Counted from the first letter of the stretch, positions 1-9,287 are shown. The stretch: DNA of 64,000 nucleotides from Butyrivibrio sp. (GCA_015056655.1 SVFV01000002.1:123448-187447); one strand, 5' to 3'. Program-made: numbers and translations. Notes: generated from the letters alone by a model not told the origin.

Positions 1-142
1 CTTCAGCAGCTGCCTCAGTTGTAGAATCAGCTGTATCTGCAGCCGGTTCTGTTGCGGGTGTAGCAGAAGATCCGCCACATCCAGCGAGCATTGACATTGT
101 CATTGCTGTAGCCATGAGTGTTGAAATAACTTTTTTCTTCAT
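1..142 (-). CDS. ABC sugar-binding lipoprotein, N-terminal part (runs off the window)
   Basis: Only the first 47 codons are inside the window. The reverse strand begins at an ATG (140-142) behind a strong AAGGGGGG ribosome site. It encodes Met-Lys-Lys-Lys, a hydrophobic stretch and a lipobox ending Leu-Ala-Gly-Cys, then a Ser/Thr/Pro/Ala/Glu linker. That is the normal start of a Gram-positive solute-binding lipoprotein. Two CUT1-type permease genes lie just upstream on the same strand, so this is inferred to be their binding protein. The ligand cannot be read from this fragment; cellobiose phosphorylase next door suggests a beta-glucan oligosaccharide. Confidence 0.8.
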   Translation of the reverse strand, partial: MKKKVISTLMATAMTMSMLAGCGGSSATPATEPAADTADSTTEAAAE

Positions 143-182
143 TTTGGCCCCCCTTTAGGCTTATGATTTTTTTTATATTCAT

Positions 183-203
183 CCTCTGGCACTATGCCAG
201 AGG
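183..203 (-). promoter_or_regulatory. Intercistronic stem-loop before the binding-protein gene
   Basis: A perfect 9-bp stem with a 3-nt loop lies in the 100-nt gap between the second permease and the binding-protein gene. It has no T-run on the transcribed (minus) strand. It is therefore more likely an mRNA-stabilising or partial read-through element than a terminator. Such hairpins often allow a binding protein to be made in excess of its permeases; that role is inferred here. Confidence 0.45.
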
Positions 204-241
204 CAGAATATCAATTTGATTTTTGTGATTCACAAGAAAGA

Positions 242-1165
242 TCAACCCTTTACAGATCCAACTGTGAGACCCTTGATAAAGTATTTCTGGAAGAACGGAT
301 AAACTACCATGATAGGTCCGATAACGACAAGCACTGTTGCCATTGTTGCGGAGTACTGCGGTATTGTTCCTCCCATTGCTGCTCTTGCAGAAGCAGGTAC
401 GTTAGAGTTGTTAAGCAAGAACTCAATACTCTTCTGAATATTGATCAGAAGGAGCTGCAGAGGCTTCTTAGCATCAGAATCGATGTAAAGAAGTGCATTC
501 TGCCAGTCATTCCAGTAAGCTGTAGCCATCATGAAACCAACAGCTGCAAGTGAAGGCTTAAGAAGAGGAAGTGTGATCTGGAAGAAGGTTCTGTACTCAC
601 CAGCTCCATCGATCTTTGCAGCTTCCATAAGCTCTCCAGGAATACTGTTGACTATGTAAGTTCTAAGAATGATTACGTTCATCGTTGATACGCACAGAGG
701 CAGGATTAAGAGCCAAAGGCTATCTTTAAGATGATAGTAACTTGTGAAAATAATGTATCCTGAAAGTGTTCCTCCATTGAAAAGCATGGGGATCAACAGG
801 AATATTGATAAAAACTTTGCAAGGTAGAACTCTTTACGGCTGATTGAATATGCGAACATACTCATGAATAAAAGTCCCATAAAGGTTCCAACTACAGTAA
901 CGAAAATTGTAACTCCGTATGACTTAGCAAGCTGCTGTCCATATCTGAGGACGGTTCCAATACCTGCAAGTGACCACTGAAGTGGCCAGAATCTGAATCC
1001 ATTCTGTGTGATACTCTTTTCATCTGTGAACGCAGCCACAAATGTAAGTTCAACAGGCATGAATGCGAATACTGTAAATGCTAAAAGGATAATTGCCAGA
1101 ATAATCTGACCAAAAGTAACTTTCTCTTTTTTAGAAGGCTCTAAATCTTTGTTTTTCTTTGCCAT
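242..1165 (-). CDS. ABC sugar transporter permease (LplC/UgpE-like, CUT1)
   Basis: 307 aa integral membrane protein with about six predicted helices. The region around residues 190-215 carries the permease signature that contacts the ATPase, of the form Glu-Ala-Ala-x-Ile-Asp-Gly-Ala-Gly. Length and order after another permease fit the second inner-membrane subunit of a CUT1 carbohydrate importer, closest to the LplC/YtcP group. The start has a good AGGGGAG ribosome site. It lies 21 nt behind the first permease and in front of the lipoprotein gene. No ATPase gene is present; CUT1 systems commonly share an MsmK-type ATPase encoded elsewhere. Confidence 0.9.
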   Translation of the reverse strand: MAKKNKDLEPSKKEKVTFGQIILAIILLAFTVFAFMPVELTFVAAFTDEKSITQNGFRFWPLQWSLAGIGTVLRYGQQLAKSYGVTIFVTVVGTFMGLLFMSMFAYSISRKEFYLAKFLSIFLLIPMLFNGGTLSGYIIFTSYYHLKDSLWLLILPLCVSTMNVIILRTYIVNSIPGELMEAAKIDGAGEYRTFFQITLPLLKPSLAAVGFMMATAYWNDWQNALLYIDSDAKKPLQLLLINIQKSIEFLLNNSNVPASARAAMGGTIPQYSATMATVLVVIGPIMVVYPFFQKYFIKGLTVGSVKG

Positions 1166-1186
1166 TTTTCAAACTCCCCTTTCCAA

Positions 1187-2092
1187 TTAGAACAATGCAT
1201 TTTCCGGTGCGATCTTGCGAACCGAGAAATTAGCCAGCAGCATAAGCAAAAGTCCTACTATAGACTGGAAGAATGAAGTTGCTGCAACGAATCCAAAGTT
1301 AGAATTCTTGAAAATCGCATTAAGTACGTATGCGTCAATAACCTGCGTTGTACTGTAAAGTGTTCCACTGTTACGTGTTACCTGATAGAAAAGACCTGTA
1401 TCAGAGTGCATTACTGTACCAACTGACAGAAGAAGCATTACTGTGATCATCGGCACAAGTGAAGGAAGTGTGATATGCCAGATCTTCTGCCATGAATTTG
1501 CACCATCAATATCAGCTGCTTCGTAAAGCTCTGCGTCAATACCAGCAAGTACTGACATGTAAAGAACTGAACCATAACCTGTGTCCTTCCACATCTTTAC
1601 AATAAGAAGTATCCAAGGCCAAAGCTTAGCAGTTGAGTAAAATCTTGTTGAAGTACCAAGCATGTGATTGATGATACCTGTATCTGAACTGATAAAAGCA
1701 TATACAATGAACTGAACTGCTGCATAAGAGATGAACACAGGGATGATCATCAATGTCTGCATTGTCTTTGCCATACGCTTGAATACCAGACGATCAATCA
1801 TAATAGCAAGTGTTACGTTAAGAAATGTACCAACTAATGTGAAAAGTAAATAATATAAAATAGTGTTCTTTGTTATAGAAATGAATGTTGCTTTTGAAGC
1901 CAGCAGGAACTTAAAGTTATCAAGTCCGTTCCAAGGGCTCTTCCAAATACCATCGGCATAGTTGAAATTCTTAAATGCCATTACAAGACCTGCCATAGGT
2001 ACATACATGATAAAAAACAGAATGAGGAAAACAGGTAATGCCATGATTACATGTGCTCTGTGTTTCCATGTGTTCTCCATAAACTTCTTCAT
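1187..2092 (-). CDS. ABC sugar transporter permease (LplB/UgpA-like, CUT1)
   Basis: 301 aa, with about six membrane helices and the EAA loop (Glu-Ala-Ala-Asp-Ile-Asp-Gly-Ala-Asn) near residues 190-200. It is the first permease of the pair and forms a heterodimeric channel with the downstream permease. The ribosome site AAGGGAG lies 8 nt before the ATG. It follows the lacI-type gene by 34 nt, so the regulator, both permeases and the binding protein look like one leftward operon. The substrate is not readable from the sequence. Confidence 0.9.
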   Translation of the reverse strand: MKKFMENTWKHRAHVIMALPVFLILFFIMYVPMAGLVMAFKNFNYADGIWKSPWNGLDNFKFLLASKATFISITKNTILYYLLFTLVGTFLNVTLAIMIDRLVFKRMAKTMQTLMIIPVFISYAAVQFIVYAFISSDTGIINHMLGTSTRFYSTAKLWPWILLIVKMWKDTGYGSVLYMSVLAGIDAELYEAADIDGANSWQKIWHITLPSLVPMITVMLLLSVGTVMHSDTGLFYQVTRNSGTLYSTTQVIDAYVLNAIFKNSNFGFVAATSFFQSIVGLLLMLLANFSVRKIAPENALF

Positions 2093-2126
2093 TTGTTTCT
2101 CCCTTTTGCTTTTTCAAGCGTGTTTT

Positions 2127-3146
2127 TTATAGTTGACCAACTGACTCCCCTTCATTGAGCTTTCCAGTGACAACTACCTGTTCACTGAAGGTGGTCTTCG
2201 GATTTTCGATAGAATCGATTAGCTTTTCAGCTGCTCTTCTTCCAAGTAATTCAGTATCCTGAACTATTGTAGTGAGTTGCGGACTGTAACGCATTGCAAT
2301 CTCAATTCCGTCGTATCCTGCTATCGATATATCATCTGGAATCTTCATACCCCTTCGCCTTATAGCATTTACTCCTCCAAAGGCTGAGAAATCATCCGGA
2401 TACAAAATACACGTAGGTCTGTCCTTCAGGTCTAACAGCTTATCTGTTGCCTCCAGAGCAGCTATCGTGTCACGATAGTCAATTTCTAATATATATTCAT
2501 CTGGTATTTCCAATCCCAGCTCCATGGCTGTCTTGTAAAAGCTCTTAAGACGTGCCTGGGTAACTGAAGAATCAGCACCATGAATATATGCAATTTTTCT
2601 GTGACCTCTCTTATATATGAACTTCAAAAGATCACTTATTCCCTGAACGTTGTCAGATATGATTGCGGATCTGTCATTATACACATAGTCAATTGTGACA
2701 AGAGGGATTGTGCTTCTTGCAAGCTCTCCCACATCCGGATCAAGGAAATCGACACAGGCTATCATCACTCCGTCAAAGTTTCTGTACCTGGCGTGTTCAA
2801 GATAAGTCATGTCACGATTAGCCATCACTCCGCCACTTATGAAAGTCACATCATATCCGCTTGCTTCAACTGTTCTTTTAAAGCTGTCCAAAACTCGCGA
2901 AAAATAATCATGGGTCAAACCACTTTGTGCTTCATCGACGAAAAGAACTCCAATATTGTAAGTTCTGTTTGTCTTAAGTGCTTTCGCTGCGAAATTTGGA
3001 AAGTAACCCATTTTCGTAGCGACCTCGCGAATGTACTCCTTAGTCTTCTCTCCTATATCATCTGCATCATTCAAGGCTTTTGATACTGTTGCTACTGACA
3101 CATCGCATTTAAGTGCGATATCCTTTAAAGAAACTCGGCCTGTCAT
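2127..3146 (-). CDS. LacI/GalR-family transcriptional regulator
   Basis: 339 aa. The N-terminal helix-turn-helix (residues about 4-24, Val-Ser-Leu-Lys-Asp-Ile-Ala, then Ser-Val-Ala-Thr-Val-Ser-Lys-Ala-Leu-Asn) and hinge are typical LacI. Residues 60-330 form the periplasmic-binding-protein-like effector domain. I chose the ATG at 3146: its GAGGGG ribosome site is 5 nt away, whereas an in-frame GTG at 3152 would overlap that site. It heads the ABC operon and faces cellobiose phosphorylase divergently. Three CG-centred operator-like palindromes lie between, so it probably represses both units until a cello-oligosaccharide is present. Confidence 0.92.
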   Translation of the reverse strand: MTGRVSLKDIALKCDVSVATVSKALNDADDIGEKTKEYIREVATKMGYFPNFAAKALKTNRTYNIGVLFVDEAQSGLTHDYFSRVLDSFKRTVEASGYDVTFISGGVMANRDMTYLEHARYRNFDGVMIACVDFLDPDVGELARSTIPLVTIDYVYNDRSAIISDNVQGISDLLKFIYKRGHRKIAYIHGADSSVTQARLKSFYKTAMELGLEIPDEYILEIDYRDTIAALEATDKLLDLKDRPTCILYPDDFSAFGGVNAIRRRGMKIPDDISIAGYDGIEIAMRYSPQLTTIVQDTELLGRRAAEKLIDSIENPKTTFSEQVVVTGKLNEGESVGQL

Positions 3147-3166
3147 ACACACCCCTCAAATTCCTC

Positions 3167-3182
3167 AAACGTTTTCGTAACT
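3167..3182. promoter_or_regulatory. LacI-type operator-like palindrome near the lacI start
   Basis: AAACGTTT is a perfect 8-bp palindrome with the central CG typical of LacI-family operators. It overlaps a second arm, GTTTTCGTAACT, that resembles the site at 3331. It lies 20 nt upstream of the lacI start, so it fits autoregulation. It is predicted by pattern only. Confidence 0.5.
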
Positions 3183-3330
3183 CGAATATATACCAAAGTG
3201 ACAACTTACGCAAGACCAAATTAGATGAAAATTGTGCATATTGTCGTTTTTTGTGTTTTTCTAACAATTTCTTAAGGCAATTTTTAAATATTTTTTACAA
3301 AAACTTTCAATAATTGCTATTTCGCTGTAT

Positions 3331-3342
3331 AGTTTCGTAACT
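3331..3342. promoter_or_regulatory. LacI-type operator-like palindrome
   Basis: AGTTTCGTAACT is a near-perfect palindrome around CG, flanked by T and A that extend it to 14 bp. It shares TTTCGTAACT with the site at 3173-3182. It lies about 40 nt upstream of the -35 box of the cellobiose phosphorylase promoter. Confidence 0.5.
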
Positions 3343-3382
3343 AAACTTATTTAAGCCAATAACAGAGCCTGTAAAAAAATGC

Positions 3383-3411
3383 TTGTAAATCGCATATTTA
3401 CCCATTATAAT
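3383..3411 (+). promoter_or_regulatory. Sigma-A promoter for cellobiose phosphorylase
   Basis: TTGTAA (3383-3388), a 17-nt spacer, then a perfect TATAAT (3406-3411). The predicted start of transcription is close to 3418, about 50 nt before the gene. Confidence 0.75.
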
Positions 3412-3428
3412 CGTCATTAGTTAATACA

Positions 3429-3442
3429 CTTAATCGTTTAAG
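3429..3442. promoter_or_regulatory. LacI-type operator downstream of the promoter
   Basis: CTTAATCGTTTAAG is a 14-bp palindrome with a central CG and only one mismatched pair. It lies 18 nt after the -10 box, where a bound LacI-type repressor would block transcription. Confidence 0.55.
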
Positions 3443-3469
3443 AGTACAGCAAATTTTGGAGGTATGCTT

Positions 3470-5902
3470 ATGCAGTACGGCTTTTTTGATGACAAAAATC
3501 GTGAATATGTCATTACAACACCGAAGACTCCTCTTCCCTGGATCAACTACCTGGGAAACAAGGATTTCTTTTCACTTATTTCTAACACTTGTGGCGGATA
3601 TTCTTTTTACAAGGATGCGAAACTTTTAAGACTTACAAGATATCGTTACAATAATGTTCCCTATGATAACAATGGTAAGTATTTCTATATAAAGGACGGC
3701 GAGACCGTATGGAATCCAGGCTGGCAGCCCGTTAAGACTGCTCTTGATTCTTATGAGTGTCGTCATGGTATCGGATATAGTAAATTTACTTCCGAAAAAA
3801 ATCAGGTTAAGGCTTCAGTTTTAAGTTTCGTTCCTATGAATGATACTTGTGAGGTTTCTCACGTTGAGCTCACAAATACAAGCTCTTCTGAGAAAACAAT
3901 CCAGCTCTTCTCTTATGTAGAGTGGTGTCTTTGGAATGCTGATGATGATATGAAGAACTTCCAGAGAAACTTAAGTACTGGTGAAGTTGAGATCGTAGAT
4001 TCTACTATTTTCCATAAGACAGAATACAGAGAGCGTAGAAATCATTACGCTGTATACTCTGTAAATGCTAAGGTAGATGGTTTTGATACAAGCAGGGATG
4101 CATTCCTTGGTGCTTACAATGGCCCTGATCATCCTGATGCAGTATTTGACGGTCAGCTTACAAACTCTGTAGCTAGCGGATGGTCTCCCATTGCAGCTCA
4201 TCAGATTAACATAACACTTGCTCCGAATGAGACAAAGACCTTCAATTTCGTACTTGGTTACGTTGAAAATCCCGAGGATCAGAAGTGGGAGTCTCATGGA
4301 ATCATAAACAAGAAGCCTGCAAACGAGCTTCTTGCAAAGTTTAAGACAGATGCTGACGTTGATAAGGCTTTTGCTGAGCTTTGTGCTTATTGGGATGAGC
4401 TTCTTGGCATCTACCATATCAAGTCATCAAATGAGAAGGTTGACCGTATGGTTAACATCTGGAATCAGTATCAGTGCATGGTTACATTTAACATGTCACG
4501 TTCTGCTTCTTACTATGAGTCAGGTATCGGCCGTGGAATGGGCTTTAGAGATTCTTGTCAGGATCTTCTCGGATTTGTACACCTTATTCCCGACAGAGCC
4601 AGAGAGAGAATCATTGATATAGCTTCAACTCAGTTCCAGGATGGTAGCGCATACCACCAGTATCAGCCCCTTACAAAGAAGGGTAACTCAGATATCGGTT
4701 CTGGATTCAATGATGATCCGCTTTGGCTCATCGCAGGAACAAGCGCATATATCCGCGAAACCGGCGATATGACAATTCTTGATGAGCAGGTTCCTTTTGA
4801 TAACGATATGAGCGTAGCAACTCCTCTTATGAACCACCTTAAGAGAAGCTTTGATTACATCGTTACCCACAAGGGTCCTCACGATCTGCCTCTTATCGGT
4901 CGCGCAGACTGGAATGACTGCCTGAACCTTAACTGCTTCTCAGCGCATCCTGGTGAATCCTTCCAGACATTTGGTCCTAGTGAAGGTCCCGTTGCTGAAT
5001 CTGTATTCATCGCTGGTATGTTTGTTAAGTATGGTGAAGAATACGCTCAGCTTTGCGAGCTTAAGGGCGATGATGCAGAAGCTGCTCGTGCTCGTGATGA
5101 AGTTAAGAAGATGTATGATGCTGTTTGCACAGCAGGTTGGGACGGCGAATGGTTCGTAAGAGCTTATGATGCTAATTCTAACAAGGTTGGTTCACATGAG
5201 TGTAAGGAAGGTCAGATCTACATCGAGCCTCAGGGCTTCTGCGTACTTGCAGGAATCGGTGTTAAAGAAGGTCTTGCTGAAAAGGCACTTAAGAGCGTTG
5301 AGGAGCGTCTTGATACAAAGTACGGCGTAATGATCCTCCAGCCAGCATATACAGAGTATCACCTCGAGCTTGGTGAAGTCAGCTCATATCCTCCGGGATA
5401 TAAAGAGAATGCCGGAATCTTCTGCCACAATAACCCTTGGGTTTCAATCGCAGAAACAGTTCTTGGCCATGGCGACAGAGCTTTCGAGATTTACAAGAAG
5501 ACTTGTCCCGCATTCGTAGAAGAAATCAGTGATATCCACTGCACAGAGCCTTATGTATATTCACAGATGGTTGCTGGTAAGGACGCTAAGTTCTTCGGAC
5601 AGGGCAAAAACAGCTGGCTTACAGGTACAGCTGCATGGACCTTCGTAAATGTATCTCAGTACATCCTCGGCATCTATCCTACACATAAGGGATTATCCGT
5701 AGATCCTTGCGTACCTGCTGGATTTGGTGATTTTGAGATTACAAGAAAATACAGAGGATCAACCTACAATATCAGCGTTAAGACAAATGGTGCACAGAAG
5801 GGCATCCAGAAGCTTATCGTAAACGGTAAGGAAATCGAAGGAACAGTAATTCCTCACGATCCTTCAGTAAAAGAATATCAGGTTGAAGCTATAATGGGCT
5901 AA
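3470..5902 (+). CDS. cbpA: Cellobiose phosphorylase (GH94)
   Basis: 810 aa cytoplasmic enzyme that cleaves cellobiose with phosphate to glucose 1-phosphate and glucose, saving one ATP. The N-terminus (Gly-Phe-Phe-Asp-Asp-x-Asn-x-Glu-Tyr-Val-Ile-Thr) matches clostridial cellobiose phosphorylases closely. An N-terminal beta-sandwich is followed by the alpha/alpha barrel. The catalytic acid is the last Asp of Asp-Trp-Asn-Asp (residue 483). The length suits cellobiose rather than cellodextrin phosphorylase (about 980 aa). I chose the ATG at 3470, 7 nt after GGAGG; an upstream ATG at 3464 is only 1 nt from it. It is monocistronic, under LacI-type operators and diverges from an ABC importer operon. 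Confidence 0.93.
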   Translation: MQYGFFDDKNREYVITTPKTPLPWINYLGNKDFFSLISNTCGGYSFYKDAKLLRLTRYRYNNVPYDNNGKYFYIKDGETVWNPGWQPVKTALDSYECRHGIGYSKFTSEKNQVKASVLSFVPMNDTCEVSHVELTNTSSSEKTIQLFSYVEWCLWNADDDMKNFQRNLSTGEVEIVDSTIFHKTEYRERRNHYAVYSVNAKVDGFDTSRDAFLGAYNGPDHPDAVFDGQLTNSVASGWSPIAAHQINITLAPNETKTFNFVLGYVENPEDQKWESHGIINKKPANELLAKFKTDADVDKAFAELCAYWDELLGIYHIKSSNEKVDRMVNIWNQYQCMVTFNMSRSASYYESGIGRGMGFRDSCQDLLGFVHLIPDRARERIIDIASTQFQDGSAYHQYQPLTKKGNSDIGSGFNDDPLWLIAGTSAYIRETGDMTILDEQVPFDNDMSVATPLMNHLKRSFDYIVTHKGPHDLPLIGRADWNDCLNLNCFSAHPGESFQTFGPSEGPVAESVFIAGMFVKYGEEYAQLCELKGDDAEAARARDEVKKMYDAVCTAGWDGEWFVRAYDANSNKVGSHECKEGQIYIEPQGFCVLAGIGVKEGLAEKALKSVEERLDTKYGVMILQPAYTEYHLELGEVSSYPPGYKENAGIFCHNNPWVSIAETVLGHGDRAFEIYKKTCPAFVEEISDIHCTEPYVYSQMVAGKDAKFFGQGKNSWLTGTAAWTFVNVSQYILGIYPTHKGLSVDPCVPAGFGDFEITRKYRGSTYNISVKTNGAQKGIQKLIVNGKEIEGTVIPHDPSVKEYQVEAIMG

Positions 5903-5934
5903 TCCGGACAATATCCTTTTCCTTTCTATTCAAT

Positions 5935-5967
5935 AATCCCCGTGGTTATCATTAAACCACGGGGATT
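5935..5967. terminator. Bidirectional terminator
   Basis: A 13-bp GC-rich perfect stem with a 7-nt loop and T-rich sequence to the right. It lies between the convergent ends of the cellobiose phosphorylase and HD-hydrolase genes. Confidence 0.8.
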
Positions 5968-5981
5968 ATTGTTATTTTATA

Positions 5982-6653
5982 TCACGCGTTATCTTTTAAT
6001 ATAAATGCTTTAATCGTCTCAACTGTGCTTCTTAATTGATATTTAATCAGGAAAACAGCATCATTATATTCCAGATCACCCCTCTTAATATGCTCTAATA
6101 AGGGATAGACATAGTCCTGAGTTTCCTCCACATAATCTATCATCTTTTCTTTGGAAAATGCCAAGGCCATCAGGCTGACATTATTACATCTATCCAAAGC
6201 CTTGACTATGGATGCCACTCCATCTGTCGCTATATCGTCGTAATAACGGTCCTTTTCCTCTTTGGTGCCACTATACCCCTCTGGCTTAGTTAAGATGGCT
6301 ACAGAGTGCCTTATTTCGTCAGAAAAGGGTAATTCCTCCGGCTTGACTCCACAGTCTTCACAAACATCATGTAAAAGGACTGTAGCAAGGACCTTATCAT
6401 TTTTGATACCCATAGCGTGAGCATGACATGCCATCATAAGCGGATGAATAATATATGGGATATGCTCCTGTGTAAACGGACTTGTCATTCTGGCCTGACC
6501 CTCATGCTTATCCCTTGCATAGTACAAGGCCTGATAGGTTTCCGAAAGATTTTCTTCAATCGCATACCCCATCAGTCTTGTAAACATGTGATCTTCTGAG
6601 AATATCCTCTCTTTTAATATCCATGCCGGTTTTTCCGTTTTCTTATCGCTCAT
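5982..6653 (-). CDS. Single-domain HD hydrolase of the RelA/SpoT hydrolase type
   Basis: 223 aa. It carries the metal-binding pattern of the (p)ppGpp hydrolase domain: His50, His70 (Tyr-Ile-Ile-His-Pro), His95-Asp96 in Leu-Leu-His-Asp-Val-x-Glu-Asp, and Asp154 in Leu-Asp-Arg-Cys-Asn-Asn. There is no synthetase, TGS or ACT domain, so it resembles small alarmone hydrolases or an HD phosphohydrolase relative. Activity on (p)ppGpp is a family-based inference. The ATG at 6653 is chosen because GAGGG lies 7 nt upstream; a longer reading frame to 6695 lacks a ribosome site. Confidence 0.8.
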   Translation of the reverse strand: MSDKKTEKPAWILKERIFSEDHMFTRLMGYAIEENLSETYQALYYARDKHEGQARMTSPFTQEHIPYIIHPLMMACHAHAMGIKNDKVLATVLLHDVCEDCGVKPEELPFSDEIRHSVAILTKPEGYSGTKEEKDRYYDDIATDGVASIVKALDRCNNVSLMALAFSKEKMIDYVEETQDYVYPLLEHIKRGDLEYNDAVFLIKYQLRSTVETIKAFILKDNA

Positions 6654-6795
6654 ATCTAACCCTCTATAATGCCAGTTATATGCGGCATAATTCATTCGAA
6701 TACGAATCCATTATAGGTTTGAATTATATGTGCTGATAAGGAAAGCTTATCACATGTATATTGATTTGTTGAAGCGAATTTTTATTAAATCTTTA

Positions 6796-8256
6796 TTACG
6801 CAGTTACAGTTCCGCGAACTATATTTCTTACCCAGACTCCCTTTTTCACCAGGATAAATCCAATGGTACACTTCAAGAATTCAAGTGAGCATACTGTAAA
6901 GTAAACGCCTACCACCGGCATATTGGTGTAATATGCCAATATTCTTGCCACAACGACGCTTACAGTCCATGTAAAACAGCTGTCAAACAGGAATGTAACA
7001 AAGGTCTTTCCGCCTGATCTAAGTGTGAAATATGACACATTTGCAAAAGCATTAAGTGGCATAACAATCGCTACTATTCTGATAAAGCTGGTTGCAAGAA
7101 GCTTTATCTCCTCTTCTGTATTATAGAGCTGAGGTATTATGGATGATGCCAGTGTAAGAAGCGTTCCCATGACAAAGCAGCTGCAAACACTTAGTGTTGC
7201 CATCCTCCATGCATATCTTCTCGCCTGTACATAATGCTCTGCCCCAAGCTCTTGTCCAACAACAATTGAAGTAGAGTTACCAAGTGATAGGAATACTTCG
7301 TTAAATATCTGAGCTATAGTATTAGCAATATTCATAGCTGCTATTACCTGTATTCCACGAACAGAATAACTCTGAAGAAGTGTAGCCTGGCCCATGCTCC
7401 AAAGGAACTCGTTTAGGAAAAGAGGCATAGTTTTTGATAAAACAGGCCTGATCATGCTTGGCGGAATATAAAAGCTCTTATATAACCCTTGCAGGAAGCC
7501 GTACTCCGCAACCCTGTGATGAGCCACAATGGTTACTATTCCCATTTCTACAAATCTAGAAATAACGGTTGCTATTGCAGCACCCATAACTCCTAACTTG
7601 GGGAATCCTAAGTATCCAAAGATCAGGAGCAGGTTAAATATAAAGTTGACCACCATTGCTGACATACTTGAAATCATCGGTAAGGTAGTCTTTCCTGATT
7701 CTCTGAGGGTACCTGCATATATCTGTGTAATGGCAAATGGTGCGAGACTGATGAGCATTATATGCAGATAGTTTAGCGACAGCTTCATGGTCATAGCTGC
7801 ATCTTCTGCTGATGTACCATCTGATATGTATTTTCCAATCAAAGTCTCTCCAGCCAGCAGAAATACTGCGGTTGCAACGCATACAATAACAGCTGCTACT
7901 ATTATTTTTATTCGCATTGTGTATCTGACGCCTTCATAATCCTTGCGTCCAAAGAACTGGGTTCCAAAGATTCCTGCCCCGGCAAGTGCTCCCCAGATAC
8001 ATAGCATAAATACGAACATTAGCTGATTAACGATTGCAACTGAAGACATAGCTAGTGTGCCAACCTGGCCGACCATAACATTATCAAGCAGGCCAACTAT
8101 GTTGGATAGTGTATTCTGCACGATCATAGGTAATACAACCATAGCCACTCTTCTGTAGAAGGATTGCTCTCCAATCATGCATTCCTTTATTCCAAGCTTT
8201 ACCCTGACTGCTTTTTCAACCGTCAAGGCATTCTCATTTTCTATTCTCATACTCAT
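6796..8256 (-). CDS. MATE-family multidrug/cation antiporter
   Basis: 486 aa with about twelve hydrophobic helices in two halves of six, starting after a ~35-residue cytoplasmic N-tail. The first helix region carries Pro-Met-Ile-Val-Gln-Asn-Thr and Asp-Asn-Val-Met-Val-Gly-Gln, a MatE (MOP superfamily) signature. It exports drugs or metabolites in exchange for Na+ or H+; the substrate cannot be told. The start at 8256 follows GGAGATATTT. It is a single leftward gene, with no regulator beside it. Confidence 0.88.
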   Translation of the reverse strand: MSMRIENENALTVEKAVRVKLGIKECMIGEQSFYRRVAMVVLPMIVQNTLSNIVGLLDNVMVGQVGTLAMSSVAIVNQLMFVFMLCIWGALAGAGIFGTQFFGRKDYEGVRYTMRIKIIVAAVIVCVATAVFLLAGETLIGKYISDGTSAEDAAMTMKLSLNYLHIMLISLAPFAITQIYAGTLRESGKTTLPMISSMSAMVVNFIFNLLLIFGYLGFPKLGVMGAAIATVISRFVEMGIVTIVAHHRVAEYGFLQGLYKSFYIPPSMIRPVLSKTMPLFLNEFLWSMGQATLLQSYSVRGIQVIAAMNIANTIAQIFNEVFLSLGNSTSIVVGQELGAEHYVQARRYAWRMATLSVCSCFVMGTLLTLASSIIPQLYNTEEEIKLLATSFIRIVAIVMPLNAFANVSYFTLRSGGKTFVTFLFDSCFTWTVSVVVARILAYYTNMPVVGVYFTVCSLEFLKCTIGFILVKKGVWVRNIVRGTVTA

Positions 8257-8332
8257 AAATATCTCCAAAAAGCGCATACTTCGCCCATAAATGGCATGAA
8301 ATAGCGCAAAACAAACAAAAAGGACAAAACAA

Positions 8333-8358
8333 AAAGCTGCGGATCAATCCGCAGCTTT
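8333..8358 (-). terminator. Terminator overlapping a stop codon
   Basis: A perfect 12-bp stem with a 2-nt loop is followed on the minus strand by a TTTTTGTTTTG tract. The stop codon of the upstream gene lies at the tip of the hairpin (8344-8346), so the last four codons form one arm. Confidence 0.85.
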
Positions 8359-8844
8359 CTCCAACTGGTTTAATGCTTCATCTGAGTACTTCTCGAATAT
8401 TCCAGTAAGCTCTGAATATTCTTCCGCAGTAAGCTCTTTTTCTGCATATTCCATAAGCCCATCCACGTCATTATTTGAAATATATGACTGGACTTCTCCA
8501 ATTGAATCTAGCGACATATTGTCCGTTAATATCTCAGTTACGCGCTCTTTATCTTTCTCATCGACATTATCTATAACCTTCTGAATATCTTTTGCGGATT
8601 CTCCGCCATATTCTTCGATTGCCTTTTCTACTACCTTATCGACGATCTTATTAACTGCCTTTTTCTTAATTTCATCAGTTATAGATGACTTTCCTTCTGA
8701 GTCATTTGTTTCTTCACTTTTTTCTACTGTTTCTGTCTGTTCATTTCCTTTAGGCAGCTTAAAATACCCTTTTCCAAACAGGTATCCAACTCCTACAAGG
8801 ACTACAACTGCTAATGTTGTGAAAAATGCTTTTACTACTTTCAT
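8344..8844 (-). CDS. Membrane-anchored, charged helical protein of unknown function
   Basis: 166 aa. Residues 5-25 form one hydrophobic helix with Gly-x-Gly-Tyr-Leu-Phe-Gly-Lys-Gly. A Glu/Lys/Ser linker (30-60) follows, then a highly charged helical region to the end. There is no lipobox, so this is likely an N-terminal anchor with the rest outside. I recognise no family; the tail repeats patterns such as Glu-Lys-Glu-Leu-Thr-Ala-Glu-Glu. The start has a strong GAGGAG site. It is monocistronic, with its own terminator at the stop codon. Confidence 0.7.
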   Translation of the reverse strand: MKVVKAFFTTLAVVVLVGVGYLFGKGYFKLPKGNEQTETVEKSEETNDSEGKSSITDEIKKKAVNKIVDKVVEKAIEEYGGESAKDIQKVIDNVDEKDKERVTEILTDNMSLDSIGEVQSYISNNDVDGLMEYAEKELTAEEYSELTGIFEKYSDEALNQLEKAAD

Positions 8845-8892
8845 AATCTACTCCTCTTTTTGTTTCATAAACCAGGAAAAAGACATTGAAAA

Positions 8893-8920
8893 ACCCCGGA
8901 ATACATAAGTACTCCGGGGT
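8893..8920 (-). terminator. Terminator of the HU gene
   Basis: A 12-bp stem with one wobble pair and a 4-nt loop, GC-rich at its base. It is followed on the minus strand by TTTTT. Confidence 0.85.
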
Positions 8921-8938
8921 ATCTGTTCATGATCTTAA

Positions 8939-9217
8939 TTACTTCTTGTTTACAAGATCCTTAAGAGCCTTACCAGCCTTGAACTTCGGAGCGATAGAAG
9001 CAGGAATCTTGATGGTAGCACCAGTCTGAGGGTTCTTACCAGTTCTAGCTGCTCTCTTTGTGGTCTCAAATGTACCAAAACCAACGAGCTGAACCTTATC
9101 CTTCTTCTTAAGTGTCTTAGAAACAACGTCTACGAAAGCCTTAACTGCCTTCTCGGAATCCTTCTTGGAAAGACCTGTTTCTTTTGCAATAGCTTCTACA
9201 AGTTCTGTTTTATTCAT
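8939..9217 (-). CDS. hup: DNA-binding protein HU
   Basis: 92 aa, the usual HU length. It has the dimerising helices (Met-Asn-Lys-Thr-Glu-Leu-Val-Glu-Ala-Ile-Ala) and the beta-arm that grips the minor groove (Ala-Arg-Thr-Gly-Lys-Asn-Pro-Gln-Thr-Gly, residues about 58-67). It bends and compacts DNA in the nucleoid and assists initiation at iteron origins. It is monocistronic, with a consensus promoter and its own terminator, as expected for a highly expressed gene. It lies about 3 kb from the replication genes, but HU genes also occur far from origins. Confidence 0.95.
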   Translation of the reverse strand: MNKTELVEAIAKETGLSKKDSEKAVKAFVDVVSKTLKKKDKVQLVGFGTFETTKRAARTGKNPQTGATIKIPASIAPKFKAGKALKDLVNKK

Positions 9218-9258
9218 TTTTTATTCCCCCTTCTAGGTTTGTTTATGAAACTAAGGCA

Positions 9259-9287
9259 ATTCTACCACTCAATACTTCTAAACGCAA
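9259..9287 (-). promoter_or_regulatory. Sigma-A promoter of the HU gene
   Basis: On the minus strand, TTGCGT, a 17-nt spacer, then TAGAAT. It lies about 40 nt before the HU start codon. Confidence 0.75.

Noticed and set aside
194..553. 119-codon frame on the plus strand rich in Cys and His
   Set aside because: It is antisense to the permease gene and its hairpin, with no ribosome site.
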